Assembly (NCBI RefSeq): GCF_027604915.1
Contig: NZ_JAJAQC010000028.1
Span: 30,139-94,138, forward strand
DNA length: 64,000 bases
Direction: 5' to 3'
Source of the DNA: Streptomonospora mangrovi
GTDB lineage: Bacteria; Actinomycetota; Actinomycetes; Streptosporangiales; Streptosporangiaceae
This document shows positions 35,902 to 43,922 of this stretch, one piece after another. A program made the translations under genes and the position numbers. The notes beneath the pieces were generated by a model. It did no database searches. It was not told the origin of the DNA and saw only the letters and a program-made list of their open reading frames with translations. Numbering within the stretch: position 1 is the first letter of the stretch; every line of letters starts with the position of its first letter.

Positions 35902-37284
35902 CTAGTGCGCCAGGTGGGTGGCGGCGATCATCTGGTACACCACGTCGGGGCGGGACTCCGGTTGGCGGATCTCCAGGTAGAGGGTGGCGTCGCGGCGGGT
36001 GCTGGTCAGGGCGGCCACGCTGATCGCGCCGCCGCCCGCGCAGTGCGGCCACTGCCACAGCTCCCCGGACCAGTCGGGGTCGTCGAACGCGCGCCGGTGC
36101 ACCCGCCCCGTGCACGGCGCGCCGCCCAGCAGGGCCTCCAGGCGTCGGCCGCCGCCCGGCAGCAGCGCCGCGAACACCCCCGACACCGGTGCCCCGCGCT
36201 CGTCCCAGCGGTCCAGGTCGGTGGCCACCAGCACGCCGGCGGGCGCCTCCTCGCCGAGGGGCGCCCGGTCGCCGCCCGGGGCGGCGCGGTCGTTGTGGAA
36301 CTGCCGCGCCCACGCCTCGGGCACGGCCAGGTGCAGCCCGCCGGCGGCGTAGCGCACCTCGGTCAGCGGCACGGCGGGGGAGGCCGCGGCGGCCGTGGTC
36401 CCGGCGAACAGGAACAGCGCCGCCGCCGACAGCGACGCCGCGCGCCGCCACAGCGGCCGGTGGCGGGTCCACCAGGGGATGTCGGCGTGGAGTTCGGGGG
36501 ACATCCGGATGGCGCGGATGCGGTCGGTGAACACCTTGGCGTCGGGCGGGCGGGCGTTGCGGTCCTCGGCCAGCGCCGACATGATCAGGCTGTCCAGGGC
36601 GCGGGGGATCCCCGGGCGCAGCCGCCGGGGCGGCACCCGCACCGGCGGGGGCGGCGGGTGGCGGCCGGTGATCAGCTCGTAGGCCACCGCGCCCAGGGAG
36701 TAGACGTCGGCGCGCACGTCGAGGTCGCCGCCGGGGCCGTGCTGCTCGGGGGACATGTAGCCGGGTGTCCCGGCCGCCGCGGTGAACCCGGAGGCGCCGT
36801 CGATGCTCTTGGCGAACCCCAGGTCGGCCACCAGCACCCGCTGACCCACCGGCGACGACTGGAGCAGCACGTTGGAGGGCTTGATGTCGCGGTGGATGGT
36901 GCCGTGGCGGTGGAGGACGGTGACGCCTTGGCCGATTTCGGTCAGCAACCGCAGCGCCTCGTCCAGTGGCAGCGGCCCCTTGGCGATGAGGTCGGCCACG
37001 CTGCCCTGGTCGGCGTAGGGCATGACGAAGTAGGGGCGGTCGTCTGGCAGCGTGCCGATGTCGTGCACCCGGACGAGCCAGGCGGAGTCGGCCTGGCGCA
37101 GGATCCGGGCCTCCTCCATGAAGCGATGGTGCACGTCAAGCTGGTGGGTCCAGTTCTCGGCGAGCACCTTGACCGCGACGGGGGTGTCGAGGCGGTCGTC
37201 GTGGGCGAGCCACACGGTCGCGAACGACCCCGAACCGAGATGGCGAATGACGCGGTATCGACCGAAGCTCTCCGGTTGTGCCAC
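35902..37284 (-). CDS. Serine/threonine protein kinase, one TM helix
   Basis: A 460-aa Hanks-type kinase: P-loop LGSGSFATVW, catalytic Lys in VAVKVLAE, HRDIKPSN loop, DLGFAK (DFG-like, with Leu), and the activation segment AGTPGYMSPEQ. A TM helix (SLSAAALFLFAGTTAAAA, about 320) leads to a ~120-residue extracytoplasmic domain ending VVYQMIAATHLAH. GTG 37284 comes after AAGGCAG; the upstream frame to 37440 is unconserved. It is divergent from a sigma factor gene, which may be a target. The DLG in place of DFG is unusual but known in active kinases. Confidence 0.92.
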   Translation of the reverse strand: MAQPESFGRYRVIRHLGSGSFATVWLAHDDRLDTPVAVKVLAENWTHQLDVHHRFMEEARILRQADSAWLVRVHDIGTLPDDRPYFVMPYADQGSVADLIAKGPLPLDEALRLLTEIGQGVTVLHRHGTIHRDIKPSNVLLQSSPVGQRVLVADLGFAKSIDGASGFTAAAGTPGYMSPEQHGPGGDLDVRADVYSLGAVAYELITGRHPPPPPVRVPPRRLRPGIPRALDSLIMSALAEDRNARPPDAKVFTDRIRAIRMSPELHADIPWWTRHRPLWRRAASLSAAALFLFAGTTAAAASPAVPLTEVRYAAGGLHLAVPEAWARQFHNDRAAPGGDRAPLGEEAPAGVLVATDLDRWDERGAPVSGVFAALLPGGGRRLEALLGGAPCTGRVHRRAFDDPDWSGELWQWPHCAGGGAISVAALTSTRRDATLYLEIRQPESRPDVVYQMIAATHLAH

Positions 37285-37472
37285 AGGTACTGCCTTACCA
37301 GTGCCGTCTGTGCCAAACGTGGCCCGAACACTGTACACAGGGCCGGAACGGGCCAGTTCGCGGTGTCGTACCCTACGCGCCGGAGGGGGATGTGACCCTC
37401 GGATGTGAACCCCATAGTGGGTGCTGGGCGTGTACCCCACGCCGACAGTCTCCAGACCAGGGAGCTTCAGCC

Positions 37473-38060
37473 GTGCCGAACAGTGAGAAGGCCCCGGGAC
37501 CCCGCCGGCCTGCCGCGCGGATCGACGACCCCCTCGAAGAACTGGCCCGGCGGGCGCGCGACGGCGACTCCGCGGCGCTGGACGAACTGCTGCGGCGTAT
37601 CCAGCCCGAGGTGCTGCGCCGCTGCGCCCGCTTCCTGCCCTACCGGCAGGACGCCGAGGAGGCGTGCCAGGACGCCCTGCTGCGCGTCGCCCGCAACATC
37701 GGCGGATTCAAGGGCGATTCGCTCTTCACCACGTGGCTGTATACGGTGGTCTCGAACTCGGCGCGGCAGACGTACCGGTCGATGAAGCGGCGCTCCGCGG
37801 AGCTGCCCACCGAGGCCGACCGCATCCCGCACCAGCGCGACCCCCGTACCACCAGCGTCATCGCCGGCTCCCGGATCGACCTGCTGGAAGCGCTCGACCA
37901 GCTCGAACGCGACCGCCCCAACCTGGTGGCCCCGTTGGTGCTGCGCGACCTCTGCCAGATGGACTACAAGGAGATCGCCGCCGAACTCGACCTCGCGCTG
38001 GGCACGGTGAAGTCCCGTATTCACGAGGGACGCAAGCATGTGCGCGCGTCACTCCAGTGA
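37473..38060 (+). CDS. RNA polymerase sigma factor, sigma-70/ECF type
   Basis: A 195-aa sigma factor with region 2 (EEACQDALLRV, FTTWLYTVVSNSARQTYR) and region 4 (MDYKEIAAELDLALGTVKSR). GTG 37473 has AGGGA eight bases upstream. It is divergent from a Ser/Thr kinase gene; no anti-sigma gene adjoins, so control may be by the kinase or by transcription alone. A promoter for the cis-prenyltransferase overlaps its 3' end. Confidence 0.92.
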   Translation: MPNSEKAPGPRRPAARIDDPLEELARRARDGDSAALDELLRRIQPEVLRRCARFLPYRQDAEEACQDALLRVARNIGGFKGDSLFTTWLYTVVSNSARQTYRSMKRRSAELPTEADRIPHQRDPRTTSVIAGSRIDLLEALDQLERDRPNLVAPLVLRDLCQMDYKEIAAELDLALGTVKSRIHEGRKHVRASLQ

Positions 38061-38086
38061 CGAAACCGCGCGAACCGGCCTAGGCT
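38057..38086 (+). promoter_or_regulatory. Candidate promoter GTGACG-N18-TAGGCT for the cis-prenyltransferase
   Basis: GTGACG (38057-38062) and TAGGCT (38081-38086) are spaced 18 bp, with the -35 overlapping the sigma-factor stop codon. The start would be near 38093, giving a leader of about 100 nt before 38194. Confidence 0.4.
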
Positions 38087-38193
38087 GGAGGGGCCGGCGT
38101 GCCAGGCCCGGTGCGGCCGCGCTGAGTCCAGTGCTGGCCCACGGCGCGGCGAAGGGCCGCGCCGTCACCGAACGCGGCGAAAGGTAGCGTCCC

Positions 38194-38955
38194 ATGGGGT
38201 TCCGTGATCCCCTCTACTGGCTGTACGAGCGCCGGCTGGAGCGTGCACTCGGCACCTTCGAGATCCCCCGGCACGTCGGCGTCATCCTCGACGGCAACCG
38301 CAGGTGGGCCAAGATCAGCGGCCTGTCCAGCGCCAGGGAGGGCCACCAGGCCGGGGCCGAGAAGATCTTCGACCTGCTGGGCTGGTGCGACGAGGTCGGC
38401 GTGCAGGTGGTCACCCTGTGGCTGCTGTCCACCGACAACCTCGCCCGCCCGCGCGAGGAGCTGGAGCCGCTGCTGGGCATCATCGAGGACACGGTGACCC
38501 GGCTGCGGCGCGAGGGCCGGCACGTCAACCCCATGGGCGCCCTCGACCTCCTGCCCGATTCCACCGCCCGCGTGTTGAAAGAGGCGCATGCGGCGACATC
38601 CGGCAACTCCGGCCTGATTGTGAATGTTGCGGTCGGGTATGGAGGAAGGCGTGAGATCGCTGATGCGGTTCGGTCGCTCCTCCTCGCCGAGGCGGCCAAA
38701 GGCACCAGCATCGAGGAACTCGCCGAGCGCCTCGACCTGGAGCACATCGCCGAGCATCTCTACACGCGTGGCCAGCCCGATCCGGATCTCCTCATCCGCA
38801 CCTCGGGCGAGCAGCGCCTCTCGGGGTTCCTGCTCTGGCAGAGCGCGCACTCGGAGTTCTACTTCTGCGAGGTCTTCTGGCCTGCCTTCCGCAAGGTGGA
38901 CTTCCTGCGTGCGCTGCGAGCCTACGGCGCGCGCAACCGGCGGTTCGGCTCCTGA
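38194..38955 (+). CDS. uppS: Short-chain cis-prenyltransferase (isoprenyl transferase)
   Basis: A 253-aa cis-prenyltransferase that condenses isopentenyl diphosphate with allylic primers to make undecaprenyl/decaprenyl carriers or their Z-farnesyl precursor. Conserved blocks: VILDGNRRWA, TLWLLSTDN, VNVAVGYGGRREI, DPDLLIRTSGEQRLSGFLLW and SEFYFCEVFWP. ATG 38194 follows AAAGG. The extended N-terminus LYWLYERRLERAL is like the mycobacterial Z-FPP synthase, so the product may be short-chain rather than C50/C55. Confidence 0.9.
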   Translation: MGFRDPLYWLYERRLERALGTFEIPRHVGVILDGNRRWAKISGLSSAREGHQAGAEKIFDLLGWCDEVGVQVVTLWLLSTDNLARPREELEPLLGIIEDTVTRLRREGRHVNPMGALDLLPDSTARVLKEAHAATSGNSGLIVNVAVGYGGRREIADAVRSLLLAEAAKGTSIEELAERLDLEHIAEHLYTRGQPDPDLLIRTSGEQRLSGFLLWQSAHSEFYFCEVFWPAFRKVDFLRALRAYGARNRRFGS

Positions 38956-39078
38956 GCCGGCGCCGCCAGGCCGCACCGCCGCTTTTGCCGCCTCCGGCGA
39001 CCGCCATCCGGCGATAACGGGGGAAACCTCGCAAATACGGCGTAACGGGGTGTTCACATGCCGTGCGACCTGGGGGTC

Positions 39079-39281
39079 TTGCTCTTTCCAAGGAGCCGGG
39101 TACCGTCGGAGAGAGTGGACGGTGCGCATCCGTTCACGCGGGAGGCCCCGAACGCTTGAGGTCCTGGCACGATGCGGAACTCATGGTGACGAGGGCCGGT
39201 CCCGGCCCTCGCGGGGCTGGTCCCGGTCCTTGGTATCCCGTGAGACAAGGGCGCCCGCGCGGCGCCCAAGGGGAGACACGA
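39079..39281 (+). promoter_or_regulatory. Promoter and structured 5' leader of phoH
   Basis: TTGCTC (39079-39084), 16 bp, TACCGT (39101-39106) form a plausible promoter, giving a leader near 170 nt. Two hairpins lie in it: 39190-39211 (10 bp) and 39249-39267 (7 bp), the second just ahead of the RBS. No known riboswitch was recognised. The 38956-39078 stretch shows nothing else. Confidence 0.4.
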
Positions 39282-40637
39282 GTGGCTAGTTCCTCGACCG
39301 ACCGCCGTGCCGACGACACTCCCGACTCCACCGGCCCCCGGGCCGGCCGGCGCACCTACGTGCTCGACACCAGCGTCCTTCTGGCCGACCCCGCGTCGAT
39401 CAGCAGGTTCGCCGAGCACGCCGTGGTGCTGCCGATCGTGGTGATCACCGAGCTGGAGAGCAAGCGCCACCACCCCGAACTGGGCTACTTCGCCCGTGAG
39501 GCGCTGCGCCGGCTGGACGACCTCCGCGTGGAGCACGGCACCCTCGACGTCGACCTCCCGGTCAACGACCAGGGCGGCACGCTGCGGGTGGAGCTGAACC
39601 ACAGCGATCCGACGGTGCTCCCGGCCGGTTTCCGGCTGGGCGACAACGACACCCGGATCCTGACGGTGGCGTGCAACCTCCAGGCCGAGCTGGCGGAGGA
39701 GGGCGGTGACATCGTCCTCGTCAGCAAGGACCTGCCGATGCGGATCAAGGCGTCCTCCATCGGGCTGCGCGCCGACGAGTACCGCGCCGAGCTGCCCGTG
39801 GAGCACGGGTGGACCGGCATGGCGGAGCTGGAGGTGCCCGCGCACGAGGTCGCGGCCCTGTTCGAGGACGGCACCGCCGAGGTCGAGGCCGCGCGCGACC
39901 TCCCCTGCCACACCGGCCTGGTCCTGGTCTCCGAACGCGGCAAGGCGCTGGGCCGGGTGCTCCCCGACAAGTCGGTGAAGGTCGTCAAGGGCGACCGCGA
40001 CGTGTTCGGGCTGCACGGCCGCAGCGCCGAGCAGCGCATCGCCCTGGACCTGCTCACCGACCCCGACGTCGGCATCGTCTCGCTGGGCGGGCGCGCCGGC
40101 ACCGGCAAGTCCGCCCTGGCCCTGTGCGCGGGCCTGGACGCCGTGCTCGAACGCGGCCAGCACCGCAAGGTCATGGTGTTCCGGCCGCTGTACGCGGTGG
40201 GCGGCCAGGAACTGGGCTACCTGCCCGGCACCGAGAACGAGAAGATGTCGCCCTGGTCGCAGGCGGTCCACGACACCCTCTCAGCGGTCACCTCGCCCGA
40301 GGTCATCGAGGAGGTCGTCGACCGCGGCATGCTGGAGGTCCTGCCGCTCACCCACATCCGCGGCCGCTCGCTGCACGACGCGTTCGTCATCGTGGACGAG
40401 GCGCAGTCGCTGGAGCGCGGGGTGCTGCTCACCGTGCTCTCCCGGCTGGGCGAGAACTCCCGCGTGGTCCTCACCCACGACATCGCCCAGCGCGACAACC
40501 TGCGGGTGGGCCGCCATGACGGCGTGGTCGCGGTGGTCGAGAAGCTCAAGGGCCACCCGCTGTTCGCCCACATCACGCTGACGCGCTCGGAGCGCTCGCC
40601 GATCGCGGCCCTGGTCACCGAGATGCTGGAGGGCTGA
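39282..40637 (+). CDS. PhoH-family ATPase with N-terminal PIN domain (PhoH2-like)
   Basis: A 451-aa protein: PIN ribonuclease-type domain (about 25-150; [53 protein letters not shown]) joined to a PhoH NTPase (about 240-451; [15 protein letters not shown]alker [15 protein letters not shown]alker [16 protein letters not shown]). Relatives act as ATP-dependent RNA helicase/RNases. GTG 39282 has AAGGGGAG upstream. PIN acidic residues appear intact. Length is as expected. Confidence 0.93.
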   Translation: MASSSTDRRADDTPDSTGPRAGRRTYVLDTSVLLADPASISRFAEHAVVLPIVVITELESKRHHPELGYFAREALRRLDDLRVEHGTLDVDLPVNDQGGTLRVELNHSDPTVLPAGFRLGDNDTRILTVACNLQAELAEEGGDIVLVSKDLPMRIKASSIGLRADEYRAELPVEHGWTGMAELEVPAHEVAALFEDGTAEVEAARDLPCHTGLVLVSERGKALGRVLPDKSVKVVKGDRDVFGLHGRSAEQRIALDLLTDPDVGIVSLGGRAGTGKSALALCAGLDAVLERGQHRKVMVFRPLYAVGGQELGYLPGTENEKMSPWSQAVHDTLSAVTSPEVIEEVVDRGMLEVLPLTHIRGRSLHDAFVIVDEAQSLERGVLLTVLSRLGENSRVVLTHDIAQRDNLRVGRHDGVVAVVEKLKGHPLFAHITLTRSERSPIAALVTEMLEG

Positions 40638-40645
40638 CACGCGTA

Positions 40646-40685
40646 CGCCGCCCGCTCCGCGCACTCGGGCGCGGGGCGGGCGGCG
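40646..40685 (+). terminator. 17-bp hairpin after phoH
   Basis: 40646-40662 pairs with 40669-40685 (one G-U), loop of 6 nt, nine bases past the stop. Confidence 0.75.
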
Positions 40686-40724
40686 GCGTTCTCCCGTCAG
40701 CCGGTGCCGGGCGGTGGGCGCCGG

Positions 40725-40943
40725 CTAGCCCAGCGGCGTGTGCCGGTGCTCCTTCCCGGTGCCCGCGCACATGCGGCACTCCTCGGTGACGCGCTCCCAG
40801 ACGATCATGCCGTCGCCGTCGGTGACCGGGCGCTCCGGTGACCAGCGGCCGGTGCCCGCGCAGAAGCGGCAGACGAGGTCGGCGCGCCCGCACCACGGGC
40901 AGTCGGTGAGCGCGCAGCACTCCCGGGTCGGTGTGGTGTCCAT
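40725..40943 (-). CDS. 72-aa zinc-ribbon protein with DnaJ-type CxxCxGTG motifs
   Basis: A small protein with CPWCG, CRFCAGTG and CRMCAGTG, the latter two like the CxxCxGxG repeats of DnaJ, which suggests one or two zinc sites. ATG 40943 follows GGAGGGGG closely. It sits between phoH and phoD, transcribed towards phoH's terminator. Partner unknown; a protein- or RNA-binding accessory role is a guess. Confidence 0.75.
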   Translation of the reverse strand: MDTTPTRECCALTDCPWCGRADLVCRFCAGTGRWSPERPVTDGDGMIVWERVTEECRMCAGTGKEHRHTPLG

Positions 40944-41046
40944 CAAGCCCCCTCCGGAAACCGGGGGTAGCCTCCCACACCCGCTGTGAGGGAGTCCAGG
41001 CCGCGCGCGGCCCGCCGGAGCCGGGATCGGCGGACCGCGCGCGGGC

Positions 41047-42603
41047 TCAGCGGCCGCGTTCGGGGGTCAGCGTCGTGGACCACAGCGCGTCGCCGTTGGC
41101 GTCGCGCAGGGTGACGGTGAACTCCTTGCTCGCGCGGTCGATCTCGACCTCGCCGAAGTGCTGGTAGCCCTCCATGGGCGAGGTGTTGGCGCGCGGCGGC
41201 GCGTGCACGAACACCGCCTCGGGACCGAAGGTGGGGTCCAGTTCGCTGGGGCCGAACGCGCCGGCGTGCAGCGGCCCCGACACGAACTCCCAGAAGGGGG
41301 TGAACTCCTTGGCCGTGGCCCGGTCGGGGGAGTAGTGGTGGGCGGCGGTGTAGTGGACGTCGGCGGTCAGCCACACCACGTCGCGCACGCCGGAGCGGTG
41401 CAGCCGGTGCAGGACCCGCTCGATCTCGGACTCGCGGCCGCGCGGGCGGCCGGGCAACCCGTTGGCCACGGCCTCGATCGCGTCGCCGTCGGGGACGATC
41501 AGGCCGATGGGCATGTCGGAGGCCACCACCTTCCAGGTGGCCGTGGAGCGCCGCAGTTCGCGCACCAGCCAGTCGGCCTGGCGCCGGCCCAGGACGTCCT
41601 CGTGGCGGGCGGTGCCCGGCGAGTTGGGGTCGCGGTAGGGCCGCATGTCGATGACGAACACGTCGAGGTCGGGGCCGTAGGAGATCCGGCGGTAGATCCG
41701 GCCGTCGACCGCCTCGGAGGGGACGATGGGCTGCCACTCGTGGAAGGCGCGGTGGCCGCGCCGCGCCAGGACGTCGACCTCGCGCACGGTGTAGCGGTCG
41801 TCCTCCAGCACCTCGCCGGGGTACCAGTTGTTGGTGACCTCGTGGTCGTCCCACTGCACGATCTGGGGCACCCGCGCGGAGAACTCCCGCAGGGTGTCGT
41901 CGAGCAGGTTGTAGGCGTACTGGCCGCGGAACTCCGCCAGGGTCTCGGCGACCTTGGACTTGGCCTCGGTCACCAGGTTGCGCCACACGCGGCCGTCGGG
42001 CAGCGTCACGGACTCCTGGAGGGGGCCGTCGGCGTAGCAGGTGTCGCCGCTGTGCAGGAAGAAGTCGGGCTCGCGGTCGGCCATGGCCGCGAAAATCGGC
42101 ATGCCGCCCAGGTCGGGGTTGACGCCCCAGCCCTGCCCGGCGACGTCGCCCGACCAGGTGAAGCGGATGGCGTCGCCGCCGCCGGCGGTGCGGAAGGAGC
42201 CCTCGACCACGCGGCTCTCGGCGCGGTCGGACTCCGCGCGCACCCGCACGTAGGTGCGCCGGCCCGGGCGCAGGCCGGTGATGCGCACGCGGCCGGTGCC
42301 GTCGTTGTCGGGCAGCAGGTGCGGGCCGCGCACCACGCGGGAGTCCTTGAAGTCGGGGCGGTGGCTGACCTCCACGACCATCCGCGAGGGGCGGTCGGCG
42401 CGCGTCCACACCACGGCGCCGTCGGGGCGGGGGTCGCCCAACTGGATGCCGTGGGTGAGTTCGGGGCGGTTGCGGCCCTGGGCCAGCGCGGGGGCGCCGG
42501 GCAGCCCGGCCAGGGCGGCGGCGCCCAGGCCGGCGGCGCCGTAGCGCAGCACCGAGCGCCGCGCGGGCGGGGTGGCGGGGGACGGGGGCACGACGGCGGG
42601 CAC
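41047..42603 (-). CDS. phoD: Alkaline phosphatase D (PhoD), Tat-exported
   Basis: A 518-aa secreted phosphodiesterase/phosphatase. A Tat signal (ARRSVLRYGAAGLGAAALAG) precedes the PhoD N-domain (about 45-135) and catalytic domain: RFTWSGDVAGQGWGVNPD, DFFLHSGDTCYADG, VQWDDHEVTNNWYP, FVIDMRPYRDPN, VVWLTADVHYTAAHHYSP. These carry the metal ligands (Asp, Cys, His) expected for the Fe/Ca enzyme. It would release phosphate from teichoic acids or nucleotides. No PHO-box was confidently found. Confidence 0.95.
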   Translation of the reverse strand: MPAVVPPSPATPPARRSVLRYGAAGLGAAALAGLPGAPALAQGRNRPELTHGIQLGDPRPDGAVVWTRADRPSRMVVEVSHRPDFKDSRVVRGPHLLPDNDGTGRVRITGLRPGRRTYVRVRAESDRAESRVVEGSFRTAGGGDAIRFTWSGDVAGQGWGVNPDLGGMPIFAAMADREPDFFLHSGDTCYADGPLQESVTLPDGRVWRNLVTEAKSKVAETLAEFRGQYAYNLLDDTLREFSARVPQIVQWDDHEVTNNWYPGEVLEDDRYTVREVDVLARRGHRAFHEWQPIVPSEAVDGRIYRRISYGPDLDVFVIDMRPYRDPNSPGTARHEDVLGRRQADWLVRELRRSTATWKVVASDMPIGLIVPDGDAIEAVANGLPGRPRGRESEIERVLHRLHRSGVRDVVWLTADVHYTAAHHYSPDRATAKEFTPFWEFVSGPLHAGAFGPSELDPTFGPEAVFVHAPPRANTSPMEGYQHFGEVEIDRASKEFTVTLRDANGDALWSTTLTPERGR

Positions 42604-42694
42604 GGGGGCCTCCTGCGGGTGGGGACGTCGGGGCTCGCCCAGTGGTTCTATCGCACGCCGTGTTCGGGCAGGCCAACCGCGGATTAACGGTCAC

Positions 42695-42734
42695 CGACGC
42701 CGCCGGCCGGCGCCGGCGCCGGCCGGCGGCGTCG
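42695..42734. repeat. 40-bp perfect palindrome without spacer
   Basis: 42695-42714 and 42715-42734 are exact reverse complements, about 90 bp upstream of phoD and 420 bp upstream of the secreted protein gene. It sits between divergent genes, not after a stop, so it is not placed as a normal terminator. Confidence 0.8.
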
Positions 42735-43153
42735 CGTGAGTGAACGATGCCACGGCCAGGGCGGCGCGGCCACCGCGCACGCAGCGTGTCCGCGGCGGCG
42801 TCGCGCCGACCGGGGCGGACGGGTCGCACGCCTGGTTGGCGCGCTGATGGGGATCGTGGGGCTATGTCCTGTTTCGCGGTAACCGTCGGTAATGTGAAAC
42901 AGCTCACTCGCCAAAACGAGTTACCCAGTCGTGATCATGCGGCAAGGTGGTTCCCGTTGTGTAAGGAGCCCTTGGGGCGCGCGTGACGCTTCCTTTGCCC
43001 CCGGCGTCCGCGTACCGGCCCTTCGCAGGCGAGCCCGGCCGGCGGTCCGCAGGACCCGCACCTCGCCTTCCCCCGAATTCATCAGCCACCCCAGGGCAAT
43101 TCAGGTCGATCGCGCACGCGCCGCCGGATGCGCGACTGACGAAAGGGCAGTTC
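42735..43153. other. Upstream region of the secreted lysozyme-like gene
   Basis: No gene seen. Around 42869-42902 an inverted repeat CTGTTTC...GAAACAG encloses two GGTAA repeats, and ACTCG-CCAAAA-CGAGT follows at 42906-42921; these look regulatory. I searched for c-di-AMP (ydaO) riboswitch landmarks, which often precede such genes, and did not find them. Confidence 0.5.
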
Positions 43154-43804
43154 TTGCTACTCAACCGGATCTCGCTGCGCGTCGCCGCCGGTGTCGGCTC
43201 GGCGGCGGTGGTCGCCGGCGCGGCCTTCACCCTCACGGCCTTCGCCGACCAGAGCGCCGGCCCGGAGGACACCGCCACGGCCGTGGTCCCCGACGCGGCA
43301 GGCTCCCCCGACTTCTTCGCCGGCGCCCAGGAAGTGTCCCCTTCCCAGCTCCAGCAGCAGCGCGACCAGGTGCGCGACCAGATCGAGGAGGTCGCCGGCC
43401 CGGTGAGCGGGTCGGCCACCACCGAGGAGGAGCAGAAGGAGGAGGAGCCCGAGCCCGAGGACACGGGCGACTCCTCCGGCGGCGGAGCCAGCGTGCCCGC
43501 CGGCGACCCCAAGGCCATCGCCCAGGGCATGCTCGCCGACTACGGCTGGGGCGCCGACCAGTTCTCCTCCTGCCTGGAGCCCCTCTGGGAGAAGGAGAGC
43601 GGCTGGAACCCCAGCGCCGAGAACCCCAGCTCGGGGGCCTACGGCATCCCGCAGGCGCTGCCCGGCAGCAAGATGGCCACCGCCGGCTCCGACTGGCAGA
43701 CCAACCCGGCCACCCAGATCGAGTGGGGCCTGGGCTACATCCAGGACCGCTACGGCTCGCCGTGCGAGGCGTGGGCGCACTCCCAGGCCAACGGCTGGTA
43801 CTAG
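43154..43804 (+). CDS. Secreted lysozyme/transglycosylase-fold protein
   Basis: A 216-aa exported protein from TTG 43154, seven bases after AAAGGG. Signal/anchor at about 3-30 (ISLRVAAGVGSAAVVAGAAF), an acidic linker with Glu runs (about 85-110), then an ~80-residue C-terminal domain with SCLEPLWEKESGWNPSAENP and GAYGIPQALPGSKMATAG, matching the lytic transglycosylase-like family that ends SQANGWY. The Glu in WEKESGW is the candidate catalytic acid. It probably remodels peptidoglycan. Confidence 0.9.
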   Translation: MLLNRISLRVAAGVGSAAVVAGAAFTLTAFADQSAGPEDTATAVVPDAAGSPDFFAGAQEVSPSQLQQQRDQVRDQIEEVAGPVSGSATTEEEQKEEEPEPEDTGDSSGGGASVPAGDPKAIAQGMLADYGWGADQFSSCLEPLWEKESGWNPSAENPSSGAYGIPQALPGSKMATAGSDWQTNPATQIEWGLGYIQDRYGSPCEAWAHSQANGWY

Positions 43805-43846
43805 CGGCCGACACCGGCGCGCGGGCGCGCGCCGACCGACGCGTCC

Positions 43847-43878
43847 GGACGCCCGGCGGGGCCACCCGCCGGGCGTCC
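43847..43878. terminator. 14-bp hairpin between convergent genes
   Basis: GGACGCCCGGCGGG (43847-43860) pairs with 43865-43878 around GCCA, serving the secreted protein gene and possibly the kinase gene from the other side. Confidence 0.75.
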
Positions 43879-43922
43879 GCGCGTTCGGGGGCCCGCCGGG
43901 GGCGCGGCGCGGGCTCCGGCGG

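Noticed and set aside
42684..42914. 76-codon minus-strand ORF between phoD and the secreted protein gene
   Set aside because: Passes through the 40-bp palindrome, is Arg/Pro-rich and has no RBS.
42860..43150. c-di-AMP (ydaO-type) riboswitch before the secreted lysozyme-like gene
   Set aside because: Context is typical, but I could not find the expected conserved blocks or pseudoknot landmarks.
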